The notes under the pieces are model-generated. The model ran no database searches. It was not told the DNA's origin and saw nothing but the letters and a program-made list of their open reading frames with translations. A program made the translations under genes and the position numbers. Shown here one piece after another: positions 1 to 11,186 of a DNA stretch of 64,000 nt (the first letter of the stretch is position 1; each line of letters opens with the position of its first letter). The DNA comes from Manduca sexta (lineage: Eukaryota; Arthropoda; Insecta; Lepidoptera; Sphingidae): assembly GCF_014839805.1 (NCBI RefSeq), contig NC_051129.1:7010920-7074919 (forward strand), written 5' to 3'.

Positions 1-734
1 GGGCAAAAAGAGACAGCGTAGCCGCTTACATAGCTTAAACTAAAAAATAACTATAGATTCGTGGTATTTTTTCGTTATACGATCTTAACCCGTATCCGAT
101 CTTACCCGAACGCACCTTATATACATCGACAGTTACGTAACAACGTTAGTGCCATACGCTCATTGGCCGTTAAGTCGGGCAATTACTTTCGTCTTGCCAG
201 TATTGAGCTCGGACAACGTATCTATGTAATAAAAACATCTTAGCTTGTAATAGTGTAAGTTGCTTAGGGCTAAAATCTGGTAAAGTGTAAGATTGTATAA
301 GCAAAGATGGCGACGCCGTTTCTTTTTGCCTAGCCTAGTATATATAACGCAGCTGATGCTACGACCAAGAACAGATGTGCTCTGTGCAGCCAAACCAAAA
401 AGGTCGATTTCGCTCTTCTTACATTTTTTATCACAACATTGATTTTGTGAACCCTATAGTTTTAGAAGCGTTATTAGAATGAAGTCCGAACTTATCCTGC
501 GAACGTCCGTACTTTCCTAAGGGTTTTTCATTTCTAAAAAGATATCAACTTTTTTAAAGCTTACACAGAGAGAACGGAAAGATGATCAAATTATTACATA
601 AAGTAGCTGTAATGATATAACAAAATATTCAAGTAATACTGGCATTTTATATATCAAACTGGTGCGGCGGTTGTGGCCCGCCCGCAGATAGAAGGGAGAC
701 AATTGAAAACTCAGGGTAATTACGTGGTACGAGC
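1..734. other. No gene recognised
   Basis: AT-rich sequence with scattered short open frames on both strands (61-243, 160-393) that overlap each other and have no family features. Confidence 0.6.
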
Positions 735-1323
735 TTTATTTTTACACCTTCGCGTTACACTCGGTACTGGTTGCTGGTGTTATGCAACACGAGTCACTGG
801 CCTGGGGAACTCCGATCCAGGCGAACGGCACGTAGATGTTGCACGTGGCTGGCTCCGGCGGCAGCTCGCCGGGCAGTTGAAAGGCCACGTGGGTGAGCAG
901 GGTGTGCACGTGGTCGGGGTCAGCTCCCGCGATGTTGGTGGTGTGCACGTGGTCGGCTTCGGCGACAGCTCGTCGGCAGTCGGTCGGAGTCAGCACACCC
1001 GACGATGGTGGTGCGCAGCTGGACGTGGTCGGGAGGCAGCTCTCCCGTCCGTCTGCTGTCCGTGATAGTGTACCGTGCAAAAAGGCACGCCGTAGAGAAA
1101 AACCTGGAATCAGAATTCACCAGGCCGGAATGCAAGCTAGGCTTACATTCCGCGCCAGCGACTCGTGACAGCTCACAAGCCCTGATGCCCAGAATACATA
1201 GTTAGCGGTTAGTAAATTGGCACACTCACCCTAGCGGGAACAACGACGTGTGTGAATATGTAGTGCCACGGCCGAAGATAATGGCTCAAAAAAGGCGGCG
1301 GGTCGCTATGCACGCCTATTTAT
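735..1323 (-). other. Candidate short minus-strand transcription unit, coding status doubtful
   Basis: On the minus strand there is a TATA-like ATAAATA at 1323-1317. A good donor (G|GTGAGT) follows with its exon ending at 1230, then an acceptor-like 'gattccag' near 1105 and a GC-rich block down to 742. That block holds an open frame ending AWIGVPQASDSCC...ECNAKV and TAA, immediately followed by AATAAA at about 736. The block contains short internal repeats around CCCGACCACGTGCACACC. Neither the first exon nor the frame has an ATG, so this may be a non-coding RNA or part of a longer gene. No family recognised. Confidence 0.33.
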
Positions 1324-1901
1324 GCAGGCGCCATTCGGACGTACGTCAGTGCAATGACAGTCCAATGCAATGATGATGCTCATTGGTAGTTCTAATTGCG
1401 AGGGCGTTAATCATTCACATTATAACCACAGACTATTTAGAAGACAATAGTAACGTTGACAGCGTATCTATGTTAGTGTAATTGGTAACGTTACACTGGA
1501 TATGAGATAAAAAAGTTTTCGAGACTTCTGTCAACTCATCAAAAAACCGTCCGCAATTAGCCGAATGCACCCTAATAAATAGCCTTATGTATTGAACTGG
1601 TCTTTGGCGGTCTAATTTTGCAATGACAAAGAGGTGACTAACAGACTATATACTGGACCGAAAGTAGGCTGACATAAATAGATACTAACTTAAATCCGAG
1701 GGTAATTACTGGCTCTGCAGTAAATCTATAAAAAGGAAACATACTTAGTAATAACCTAAGATGTTTTTATTACATAGATACGTTGTCCGAGCTCAATACT
1801 GGCAAGACGAAAGTAAGGTAATTGCCCGTCATTCACTTAGTCAACCTCCAACCACTGTCGCCGCTAGTCGGCGTACTAACTTATGTATTTTTATAAATAA
1901 A

Positions 1902-1975
1902 ATGCCTTCCTGTGTTTTTAGACGATATACAAATTATACTCCAACTGTGAATGGAAAAAACGTTTCATTTCATAC
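1902..1975 (+). pseudogene. THAP zinc-finger start, degenerate (second Cys replaced by Tyr)
   Basis: The 25 codons from ATG at 1902 read MPSCVFRRYTNYTPTVNGK and continue to VSFHT, just before a GTTAGT donor at 1976. This is the N-terminus of a THAP domain, a C2CH DNA-binding zinc finger used by transcription factors and P-element-type transposases. Families usually have MPxC(x)4C..; here the second zinc-binding Cys is Tyr. I could not find the next exon with the FP, W and CxxH parts. It is best read as a decayed gene or transposon fragment. The longer frame from 1761 to 2234 around it has no other support. Confidence 0.5.
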
Positions 1976-2536
1976 GTTAGTAATAAGTATACAATATTTA
2001 ACTTATTTTTCAACTAATAAATGCATTTTATTCGACCGTCATGGCGACGGGGCGGTCGACGCTTGGACCCATTCGGACATACTCAGGCTCACTCGGCTCG
2101 TATCAATGCGAGCCGCTTGGGCTGTGACTATAGTAAATACTGTGCTATTTTTATGTGCAATTTTGTTAGTGCATGACGCGTCTATTTGTAAAACGTCATT
2201 GGTAATAACCACTCAATTATGCAGCACATATTAATATTTTGTCAACTAGTTAACATTGTTTGCGTTTATTGACAGGTACGAAAAATTTCCTATGTTATAC
2301 GAATTTCGCGAGCTTAACTCTTATTCTGCTATAAGTATACTTACATATTATACAGTCACTTTAACCACAAAGAAATAGGCAGGGAGAACTAGTGCATCTT
2401 CTTCCGTCATGTGTATTCTATCACATCAAGTATGATGTCCACAATTGAACAATTGTAACTTATGTGGTGTCAGGACTGTTTTGAGTGTAACTAAGTATAA
2501 TATTATTTAACACCAGATGAAATTGTTTGTTCACAG

Positions 2537-2644
2537 TGGTTGCTGGCTTGTGCAGGCAATCGTCCACCGGCTTTTGGAGTCGCTACTGGCTCCTGTCCAA
2601 CCTGTTTACAACCGATTGCTTGTAATGAGAAAGATAGTTATTAG
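2537..2644 (+). CDS. Candidate 3'-terminal exon with AATAAA 30 bp after the stop
   Basis: Acceptor 'gtttgttcacag' ends at 2536. In phase 0 the exon reads WLLACAGNRPPAFGVATGSC and ends in TAG at 2642-2644. AATAAA is at 2672-2677. The phase used by the THAP-like exon upstream (1902-1975) would instead read GCWLVQAIVHRLLESLLAP, also open to the end. The splice site, GC content and poly(A) signal support an exon; frame and identity are uncertain. Confidence 0.33.
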   Translation, partial: WLLACAGNRPPAFGVATGSCPTCLQPIACNEKDSY

Positions 2645-2677
2645 ACAGACTTGTTTTAAATATGTGTATTAAATAAA

Positions 2678-3796
2678 ATGTGGTGATAAGTAAATAGCAT
2701 TATTTTTTGATAGAGAACAATATTATTTAGACACAAGAATAGGTCTAAGTACGTATAAATAAGTACTTACGCCCCGATTGAATGGACTGCAACTAAGGCA
2801 TTCGAAGCCTGGGAACCTGTTCTGCATTTAATTAAATCGGATCCCAAAAGACCGACTGCCAGACCTCAAGACACTGTGAGCTCATTCTGCGTAGATCGGA
2901 CCGTCAACAGCTAAAATTTTAAAAAGTTGTATATTTGAAAAATGTAGGTAGATATTGTAACTTTGACTTTACGGATGAACAACACCTCAGTCCCCCCCGT
3001 GACCATGAAGGCTGCAAAGTCTTCGAAACGTCGGGAGAAAATAATAATATAAAGAACCGCGATAAAATCCGTTAAATAGTTTTTAGTTTTTATTTCAATG
3101 TCTAACATTCGCGTAAACATAAGATAGTATATAATACTATTTTAGCCGATGTAAATATGTGGTGAGTACTAACTACTAAACAACACATGCGCAGTAGAAA
3201 TAACAACTGTGCAGCGAGGAATCGCGGTAGACTCAACTCGCCATCTCATTCGCACCTACCCATGTATATACTGCCTCGCGCTCGCTCCTACAGCCACCCT
3301 ACATGCTTGTCTGCCAAGGGGTTGGGACTATCAAAAACGTCTGGTTAACGAGGAAACATCATTTACTTATTACCCAAGTAATAATATGAGAGTAATATGT
3401 AGTAGATAAGATATATCTACTTAAATATTATTATACGTAATTTTACCATTAAATTCAGGCTCTACTACTAATAACAGCGAATACTTATCAGTGTGGTCTA
3501 TACTGCCAATATTTAAAGCGCTTTATATAAACTAACAGTTCCGGTCCGATATTACTTTTCCAGATAGGTACCTTAATAGAAAACAACAGGTAGGTGCCCG
3601 ACATTTATTCCAAACTAAAAAAAAAAAAAACAATAGTACTTAAGTCCTTGTATAACGTCTTTTCTTTATTACCCACCTATTTTTGAACAAAAAGATAAAA
3701 GACAAATAAGTATTAATATCAAGTCACTTATAAGGTACCTACTTTCAACAATTACTGTGCTTGAGAGGCACTTGGAGGAGGCTTTTTTTTTAACTA
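2678..3796. other. No gene recognised
   Basis: AT-rich DNA after the AATAAA at 2672. A slightly GC-richer patch lies at 3190-3320 and an A-run at about 3617-3630. Nothing assignable. Confidence 0.6.
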
Positions 3797-5187
3797 TCTA
3801 TACTATTATATAAAGCTGAAGAGTTTGTTTGTTTGTTTGTTTGTTTGTTTGTTTGTTTGAACGCGCTAATCTCAGAAACTACCGGTCCAAACTGAAAAAT
3901 TCTTTTTGAGTTGGATAGCCCTTTGTTCGTGGAGTGCTATAGGCTATATATCATCACGCTATACCCAATAGGAGCGGAGCAGTAATGGCTAATCTCAGGA
4001 ACTACCGGTCCAAACTGAAAAATTCTTTTTGCGTTGGATAGCCCTATGTTCGTGGAGTACTATAGGCTATATATCATCACGCTATACCCAATAGGAGCGG
4101 AGCAGTAATGCCTAATCTCAGGAACTATCGGTCCGAACTGAAAAATTCTTTTTGCGTTGGATAGCCCTTTGTTTGTGGAGTGCTATAGGCTATATATCAT
4201 CACGCTATACCCAATAGGAGCAGAACAGTAATGGCTAATCTCAGGAACTACCGGTTCGAACTAAAAAAATCATTTTGTATTGGATAGCCCTTTGTTCGTG
4301 AAGTGCTATAGGCTATATATCATCACGCTATGACCAATAGGAGCAGAGCAGTAACGGCTAATCTCAGAAACTAGGAGTTTGAACTGAATAATTCTTTTTG
4401 TGTTGGATAGCCCTTTGTTCCTGGAATGCTATAGGCTATATATGTCAACACGTTATGCCCAATAGGAGCGGAGCAGTAATCGCTAATCTCAGGAACTACC
4501 GGTTCGAACTGAAAAAATATTTTTGTGTTGGATAGCCCTTTGTTCCTGGAGTGCTATAGGTTATATATCGTCACGCTATGACCAATAGGAGCGGAGCAGT
4601 AATGGCTAATCTCAGGAACTACCGGTCCAAACTGAAAAATTCTTTTTGCGTTGGATAGCCCTTTGTTCGTGGATTGCTATAGGCTATATATCATCACGCT
4701 ATACCCAATAGGAGCGGAGCAGTAATGGCTGATCTCAGGAACTACCGGTCCAAACTGAAAAATTCTTTTTGCGTTGGATAGCCCTTTGTTCGTGGAGTGC
4801 TATAGGCTATATATCATCACGCCATGACCAATAGGAGCGGAGCAGTAATGAAACATGTTGCAAAAACGGGGAAAATTTATTAGTTTTGAGAGCTTCCATT
4901 GTGTGCGCTGCGTAAACGGTTAAAGTTATGCAACAATGATGTATGACGGGATTGTTCCTCTTAAAAAGTTCTAAAAAATATATTATAAAACAAAGTCCCC
5001 CACTGCATCTGTCTGCCTGAACGTGTTAAACTCAAAAACTACCTAACGTATTAAGATGAAATTTGGTATGGAGACAGTTTTAGACCCTGGGAAGAACATC
5101 GGGCCCCCGGGAAACTACTACTTTTATATCGGAAAACTTTAGCCTGAAAAACTTTAAAACGCGGGCGGAGCCGCGGGCAAAAGCTAT
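3797..5187 (+). mobile_element. Non-autonomous Helitron-like element with about 8 tandem ~120-bp units
   Basis: Starts TCTATACTATTATATAAAG, then a (GTTT)n tract, then about eight tandem units (3865-4850) carrying 'ttggatagccctttgttcgt' and 'caataggagcggagcagtaa'. A unique 3' section with 'aaagtcccccactgcatctg' follows, then a GC hairpin (CGCGGGCGGAGCCGCGGG) and AAAAGCTAT, a mutated CTAG end. The 5' TC, 3' hairpin plus CTAG and absence of target duplication are Helitron features. No Rep/helicase gene is present. Confidence 0.8.
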
Positions 5188-5749
5188 CTTACATATTCTT
5201 AACCGCCCTCGGCGCCTTAGCCTCAGCCGTGGTATGCTTTGTTGGCTTCTCATGTCAGAGATAAGCAAATTGACAAAGAAGTACCTCGTTTTCAGTAAGA
5301 AATACTCAAGAACTGTTAAATCTCTATGTTGTTTTATAAATAAAATACATATTATGCCATAGTTACTTTTAATCAAAATTACATAGACATATTTTGTGGT
5401 TACATAGAATAATTCAGTATAAACAATATTGTGAAATGATGTTTTGCACCAGCTTTACCGGTTCTCGTTTTGTGAGAAATAGTTTCTCTTAAAATCAATA
5501 CAGCTGCTTGCACAGACAAATTAGGTAAACGACAAGTCTACTCCTTGAAAATCTTTAAATAAAATAAAAGCGGGTATTAATCAGTACACAAAGTTTTTTT
5601 TAAATAAGATCTAATTGTCATGACTGTATACATACATTCCTTCGCCCTTATGTGGGCAGTATTTATAGTTTTGTTCTGCAGTTCAAAATAGTAGGAATGT
5701 ATTTAAATAGTCATGTATATGTTCAGCCGACTATTACAGGAATAGTTCA

Positions 5750-5842
5750 TCACAAGGGCACTGTGTCGAAAGAACGAGGGGTAATGCTAGTGCTGGAACC
5801 AGGCGCTTCACCACTTTGAGGGCCCGTGTCGCGGCCAACATT
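5750..5842 (-). CDS. Candidate 3'-terminal coding exon of an unidentified minus-strand gene
   Basis: Read on the minus strand, a strong pyrimidine-rich acceptor (tatttttattttcag) is followed at 5842 by 31 codons in phase 0. They begin NVGRDTGPQSGEAPG, end SFDTVPL and stop at TGA (5750-5752). The composition (G, S, T, P) and the GC rise against AT-rich flanks suggest a real C-terminus. The end TVPL could be a PDZ-binding tail. Partner exons would lie at higher coordinates and were not found. It sits between two Helitron-like elements in opposite orientations. Confidence 0.4.
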   Translation of the reverse strand, partial: NVGRDTGPQSGEAPGSSTSITPRSFDTVPL

Positions 5843-6149
5843 CTGAAAATAAAAATATATAAATTGAATTTAAGAAAAATCAGCCAAGCTGTATCACTGC
5901 TTCTATTCGCGTAATGCTGGACAGGAAGATTTTAAATCACAATATTTAGTTTACTCCTTTAAATGACAGTGCACACATCGAAAGGGTCAAGCGCTATCCC
6001 TCAGAACGACTTAATTTTATTTATTACACAATTGTTTTAGCTATTGCGGAAATTATTTGCTTGTAGATAAGTTTATTAGGAACTATGTAAACTAAAATTC
6101 CGTCAAAACATAAATGTGAAATAAGGATGTCAATGCTAATATTAAAAAA

Positions 6150-6918
6150 CTAGCTTTTGCCCGCGGCTCCGCCCGCGTTATAAAGTTTTTCAGGCTAAAG
6201 TTTTCCGTTATATAAAAAGTAGTTTCCCGGGAGCCTATGATCTTCCCAGGGTCTCAAACTGTCTTCATACCATATTTCATCTTAATGCGTTGGGTAGTTT
6301 TTGAGTTTAACACGTTCAGGCAGACAGATGCAGTGGGGGACTTTGTTTTATAATAATATTTTTTAGAACTTTTTAAGAGGAACAATCCCGTCATACATCA
6401 CTGTTGCATAACTTTAACCGTTTACGCAGCGCACGCAACGGAAGCTCTCAAAACTCATAATTTTCCCCGGTTTTGCAACATGTTTCATTACTGCTCCGCT
6501 CCTATTGGTCATAGCGTGATGATATATAACTTTGAGCACTCCACAAACAAAGTACCTACTATTCAACACAAAAATATTTTTTCAGGTCGAACCGGTAGTT
6601 CCTGAGATTAGTCATTACTGCTCCGCTCCTATTGGTCATAGCGTGATGATATATAGCCTATAGCACTCCACGAATAAAGGGCTATCCAACACAAAAAGAA
6701 TTTTTCAGTTTGGACCGGTAGTTCCTGAGATTAGCCATTACTGCCCCGCTCCTATTGGGTATAGCGTGATGATATATAGCCTATAGCACTCCACGAACAA
6801 AGGGCTATCCAACGCAAAAAGAATTTTTCAATTTGGACTGGTAGTTCCTGAGATTAGCGCGTTCAAACAAACAAACAAACAAACAAACAAACTCTTCAGC
6901 TTTATATAATAGTATAGA
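6150..6918 (-). mobile_element. Helitron-like element, same family, about 3 tandem units
   Basis: Inverted copy: CTAG end at 6150-6153, hairpin at about 6161-6178, tandem units from about 6480 to 6855, (AAAC)n tract, and the TCTATACT end at 6918. Neighbouring bases fit insertion between A and T. It lies about 960 bp from the copy at 3797-5187, in opposite orientation. Confidence 0.8.
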
Positions 6919-7146
6919 TAGATATGCGTGGTTGTCGACTACCGAAAGAAGAATTGAGATGTGAAAGGGTACTATGCCTTGTAGATAATCCTGAAAATAT
7001 TTATAAGAACATACATCATTCTTAAACAAATTTAAAACGAAATTAATTGTTTTTTTTCTAATAATAAATACAATTTCCTATTTTTGTGCAGTCGTATCAT
7101 CTACACAAAGTAGGTATCTTCGTGTAAATTGCAGTTCAAGATTTGT

Positions 7147-7222
7147 CGTGGCAGGAAAAAACAATATAAAAAAAAAAAAAAAAAATTTGTTTTTTTTTTT
7201 TATATTGTTTTTGCCTGCCACG
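7147..7222. repeat. A/T-rich fold-back beside the SINE
   Basis: Left arm 'cgtggcaggaaaaaacaata' plus A-tract and right arm T-tract plus 'tattgtttttgcctgccacg' pair with about one mismatch over about 33 bp. The right arm overlaps the 5' end of the SINE. Confidence 0.75.
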
Positions 7223-7472
7223 GTGGCGTAGTTGTACTGCATGCGCGGTACGGCAGCGCTCTGAGGTCCTGGGTTCGAATCCCAGGTCGGGCAAAGTGAT
7301 ATTTGGGTTTTTCTGCTCAGTATCAGCCCGGAGTCTGGAATTTGTGCCCGATATGGCGATAGGCTCGCCCCCTATCACATCATGGGACGGAACACACTTG
7401 GCGAAAAATGGGTGCCATGGTTGCGCCTCTGCATACCCTTTCGGGGATAAAATGCGTGATGTTGTGTGTGTG
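7211..7472 (+). mobile_element. tRNA-derived SINE
   Basis: Starts near 'gcctgccacggtggcgtag' (A-box-like), with a perfect B box GGTTCGAATCC at 7272-7282. Then 'gtgatatttgggtttttctg', 'cccctatcacatcatgggac', 'tttcggggataaaatgcgtg' and a (TG)n tail. It is a pol III type element, not a tRNA gene: no cloverleaf closes. Confidence 0.85.
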
Positions 7473-9767
7473 TAAATAAATTTTAGGATTATCTACAAGG
7501 TTTGGCACCAATTTATATCTCAATTCTTTTATCGGCACTTGGTGACCAAGGATAATATTCTTGATATTGGCATATGCTCCCATATTTTACGTTTATGTTT
7601 TTGTTGGGATATCATTACTTTTGGTAAAAAAAATATTACTCATGAGAGATCTGTAAAATTAATCTTTGTGCCGGCAAACTAAATATTTCCCAACAATCTG
7701 CTTTGGGGTAACTTGCTTTAACTTATTAATAAATGCGCTGATGAATCTTTCCTAACGTACTAATTTTTATAATTTTTATAGTAATTATGTTAATTAAAAT
7801 TCGATAATAATATTAATGAAACATCTACAGACAACATGAATCGCATTTGGGCTGTTGTAAATTACGAACATGTACTCATTGACGTATATTTTACGTAGTA
7901 CATATATCGATGCATGTACTATTTTCAAGTATAAATACGTAGCAAGATTGTTGGTAATTGCCGGCGATGCCAGTTGCGGTTTGTGATATAATTAATTGTC
8001 TTAGTTTTATAAGTAATTAATAATTGGGTATACAAAACTATCAAAGTAATTGTTCAACATTGAACCTACTTTCTAACGAAGGAAAAAAAGTTGTTGCTAT
8101 TATAATTTCGAAAGGCGCTAGGTGTTTATAAAAATCTATTACTTGGAAAATATTATAAATCGTCAAAAGTTTATTCTTTTTTAGATTTTTTGCTTTCTAT
8201 ACACATGCTAAATTTCAACTTTCTAGGTCATATAGTAGTGAGATTGGTTTTTGAACTATATGTTAAACAGTTACTGATAAAATTGCCGATTTTTAAATGT
8301 TAGTATTTGAATTACCGTATAAGTTATATTTATGAAATTTTAGATAAAGACTTCTAATATTATATAGAGCGTACATTGGCAAAACTACTATAAAATAGCA
8401 AAACATCAATATAAAACACTTCGTATTTTTTCTATATCCTGATTTTTAACTTTCATAACCATATTAGCATATTTTCTGCAAATGTTTTATTTTTGTACCT
8501 ATTAAGGCGATACCTCAAGGTCCATTTTCCTACATTTTGTTTCACCTTTAATCTGGGTAACTAAACAAGTATTGGCAAGTAAAGAATTTAAATTCACGTC
8601 TAGTTAGTGATTAGTTCTCGCAGTTGAAAGAAAAACGTAAAATAATTAATAATCATGGATATTTCGGCCTTTAAAATTTAATATGACGAAATTTTAAAGG
8701 CAGAAATATCCATGATTATTAATTATTTTACGTTTTTCTTCAACTAAAAATCTTGTAAATTAATATCTAAGGACGCCATGACATATTGTCACACGCACAT
8801 ATCAAATAAGACAACGACTAATTACCAATTGGTAAAAACTTTTGGAGCACAAATTTAGTCTCGTCTATAACTAACTATACTGTTTAATGTCTCGATTCTA
8901 GATAATTTTAGGGGCTTTAATTTACAAACTAAATTTCAAGTGTTTATGTAGAAAAAAAATTGAGTTATAGTGGAGTTAAAAGTAGCTTTTAATGATTTGT
9001 ATAAAATTATACTAGGCTGCTGCTTGTATATTTGTTTAATTGTGATCTAAAATTAGACACAAATAAATTAATGTAGATAACTGAAAAACTAATAACTAGC
9101 TATTTAACTTCTTCATAAAGATACTTGCGAGCAAATGTTATTTCATAATCAATAGTAGGCGTTAGGTACTCAATCCATTGAATTTTAGTTTTAGTTATAA
9201 TCATAAAGTGATAAGATTCTGTTAGGTTCTTTTAGAATGAAAACAACATGTTGGAAACTTCAGAGTGATAAAATGAAAAAAAAAATATAAATTGAAAAAT
9301 TTAACCTCAAATTGGTGATAAATTAATGAATGAACTGATCTTACATGATGGGTAATTTATGATGTGTGGGCATTTATATTTTCTTTTTTAGAATTTATCT
9401 GCAATAAAATCAAATCTTTAACTTAAGATCTCGTAAATAGGTTGTTTATTACATGAAAACCGATTTTAATGCATTCTTTTTGTTAATCTTTGAACTTTTG
9501 CATTCAAATTTAGATAAAACTTAGGTAATTGGTAAAATAAAACATTAATTTTAAACAAATAGGATATTTGACTAGGTTTTGGAAACCATCTCATATTATT
9601 CACCAATGTTTATGGCGCCAATTTTTTTTTAAATAATTGTCATACGTATTTCATAAAAATATGTATAATAAAATAAAATAAAAGATACTCTCAAAACCTT
9701 TGTTCCGGCATTATGATGTCGGTTCAGTGCCATAACGCCACGAATCCATGAACATTATATTGTAAAA
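7473..9767. other. Gene-free AT-rich stretch
   Basis: Very AT-rich; the only structure seen is the long inverted repeat at 8622-8745. Confidence 0.65.
8622..8745. repeat. Long near-perfect inverted repeat (about 57-bp arms)
   Basis: Arms 8622-8679 and 8689-8745 are reverse complements with one mismatch and a one-base indel, around a 9-nt loop 'aatatgacg'. It could form a long hairpin if transcribed. Confidence 0.88.
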
Positions 9768-10509
9768 CTAGCTTTTGCTCGCGGCTTCGCCCGCGTGAAG
9801 GTGTTTTCCAGGATAAAATTCCACTGTTTGATAAAAGTCTTGCTACATATTTTCCCGGTACTTATAGGTTCAAACTAATTTTATCCCCAATCTATAATTT
9901 CAGTTCAATCAGTCGAAAATCTAAGAACATTTATACAAACTTTCATCCCCTATTTTATCCCCTTAAGGGTAGAATTTATCAAAATCCTTTCTTAGGGGAT
10001 GCCTACGTCATAGTAGCTTTATGCATGTAAAGTCTTAGCCCGATCCGTCCAATGGTTTGGGCTGTTCCTTGATATATCACTGTCAGTCACCTTTGAGTTA
10101 TATATTATATTAACAACTGAAGTTAGCTAAAATTGAGTTTCTCGAAGCCGACCACTATTTATGTACTATGTATTTTGAGACTATGCAATTTTGTCGCATT
10201 CGCGATTCACTCACTTTTGTTGAGTTTCAGAACGCGATATTAGATCCTCCAACGCGCACGCGAATTTGAACTTTATGCAGCGGTAATAAATTACAAATTG
10301 ACTCTCCATTTTATTTAGAAAACGTTTGTATGGGAAATAGAAAAATGCTGTTTTGAGGATTTTCCCGGCAATTATTCGAATTTTTCTCACCTTTTAAACC
10401 TTCCCTAGACCTCCACGAATAATTCAAGACCAAGATAAGATAAATCCGTTCAGCCGTTCTCGAGTTTTAGCGAGACTAACGAACAGCAATTCATTTTTAT
10501 ATATATAGA
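9768..10509 (-). mobile_element. Helitron-like element of a second family
   Basis: On the minus strand it starts A|TCTATATATATAAAAATG at 10509, continues 'attgctgttcgttagtctcg', and ends with hairpin ACGCGGGCGAAGCCGCGAGC and AAAAGCTAG|T at 9768. This is a widespread lepidopteran repeat with Helitron termini. It has no internal 120-bp units and no coding capacity. Confidence 0.72.
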
Positions 10510-10827
10510 TTTCAAATGAGCCCTGTGACAGCTCTCATTGAAATCACACCTATAGATTCGATTTTTAAACGGTACTATGGACGCGAAAAAATAACATGCT
10601 TTATTGGTGCAATAGTTAATCCCTACCCCCTGGAATAAAGTTTGTTCAACTAACAATTGATTGGTTATAGACTTAAAACTGAAAATCTTGTTTTTTTTTT
10701 TAAATAAATATAATGAATGTCATTCAATGCACATTTTTGTTTTTCGTACTTTCGCGTTTATAATTTTAGTATAGATCTCTCTTTACCATACTTGATATTA
10801 AGAGGAATTCGCTTGGTCCACTAAAAC

Positions 10828-10938
10828 ATGTCCGTCACGCAGTTAAGTGTGCTAATTAAATTTATGTATTGCATGGGCTTGCTCATGGCACTTGTCATAT
10901 TGTTGACAATAAAGAAGCAGCTAGAAGATAAAAAGTAG
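10828..10938 (+). CDS. Candidate 36-residue single-pass membrane microprotein
   Basis: ATG at 10828 in a good context (aaacATG), preceded by an in-frame TAA at 10822, and ending in TAG at 10936-10938. The peptide starts MSVTQLSVLIKFMYC and continues through one hydrophobic stretch (residues about 7-28, rich in L, M, V, I). It ends with a charged tail KKQLEDKK. This N-out, C-in layout with a lysine-rich cytosolic tail is usual for small ER or mitochondrial membrane proteins; the size resembles Ost4, but the Ost4 motif is not present. I do not recognise the family. It lies about 250 bp beyond the 3' end of CSN1 in convergent orientation. Evidence is the residue pattern and the upstream stop only, so a chance ORF remains possible. 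Confidence 0.45.
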   Translation: MSVTQLSVLIKFMYCMGLLMALVILLTIKKQLEDKK

Positions 10939-11186
10939 TGAATGTGCAGTTTCGATGGTTATGTCGCTGGGCTATAGCGGTTGTACAAGCACAAAGGCGA
11001 TTACTTGCATTGTAGTAGAGAATGAGCGCTGGAAGTTAACATTGCAATTATGACATAAGCTTAAGAAGTTGAGAATTTTCTTTTACTGCAACATCTAGAA
11101 TTTCTTTTCCTATAGGACACTTATAACTTGAACTAGCATTTGAATCAGCTTTTAGATGATTATGTGTGATAAATATAAAATACAGT

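Noticed and set aside
1761..2234. A 157-codon frame as one gene.
   Set aside because: Only 25 codons (1902-1975) have family features; the rest runs through AT-rich sequence after a likely splice donor.
3865..4850. Regular direct repeats that might suggest a CRISPR-like array.
   Set aside because: Units are contiguous with no unique spacers, lie inside a Helitron-like element, and the genome is eukaryotic.
7211..7300. tRNA-like A and B boxes suggesting a tRNA gene.
   Set aside because: No acceptor stem or cloverleaf closes, and the same sequence continues into a SINE body repeated elsewhere in the window.
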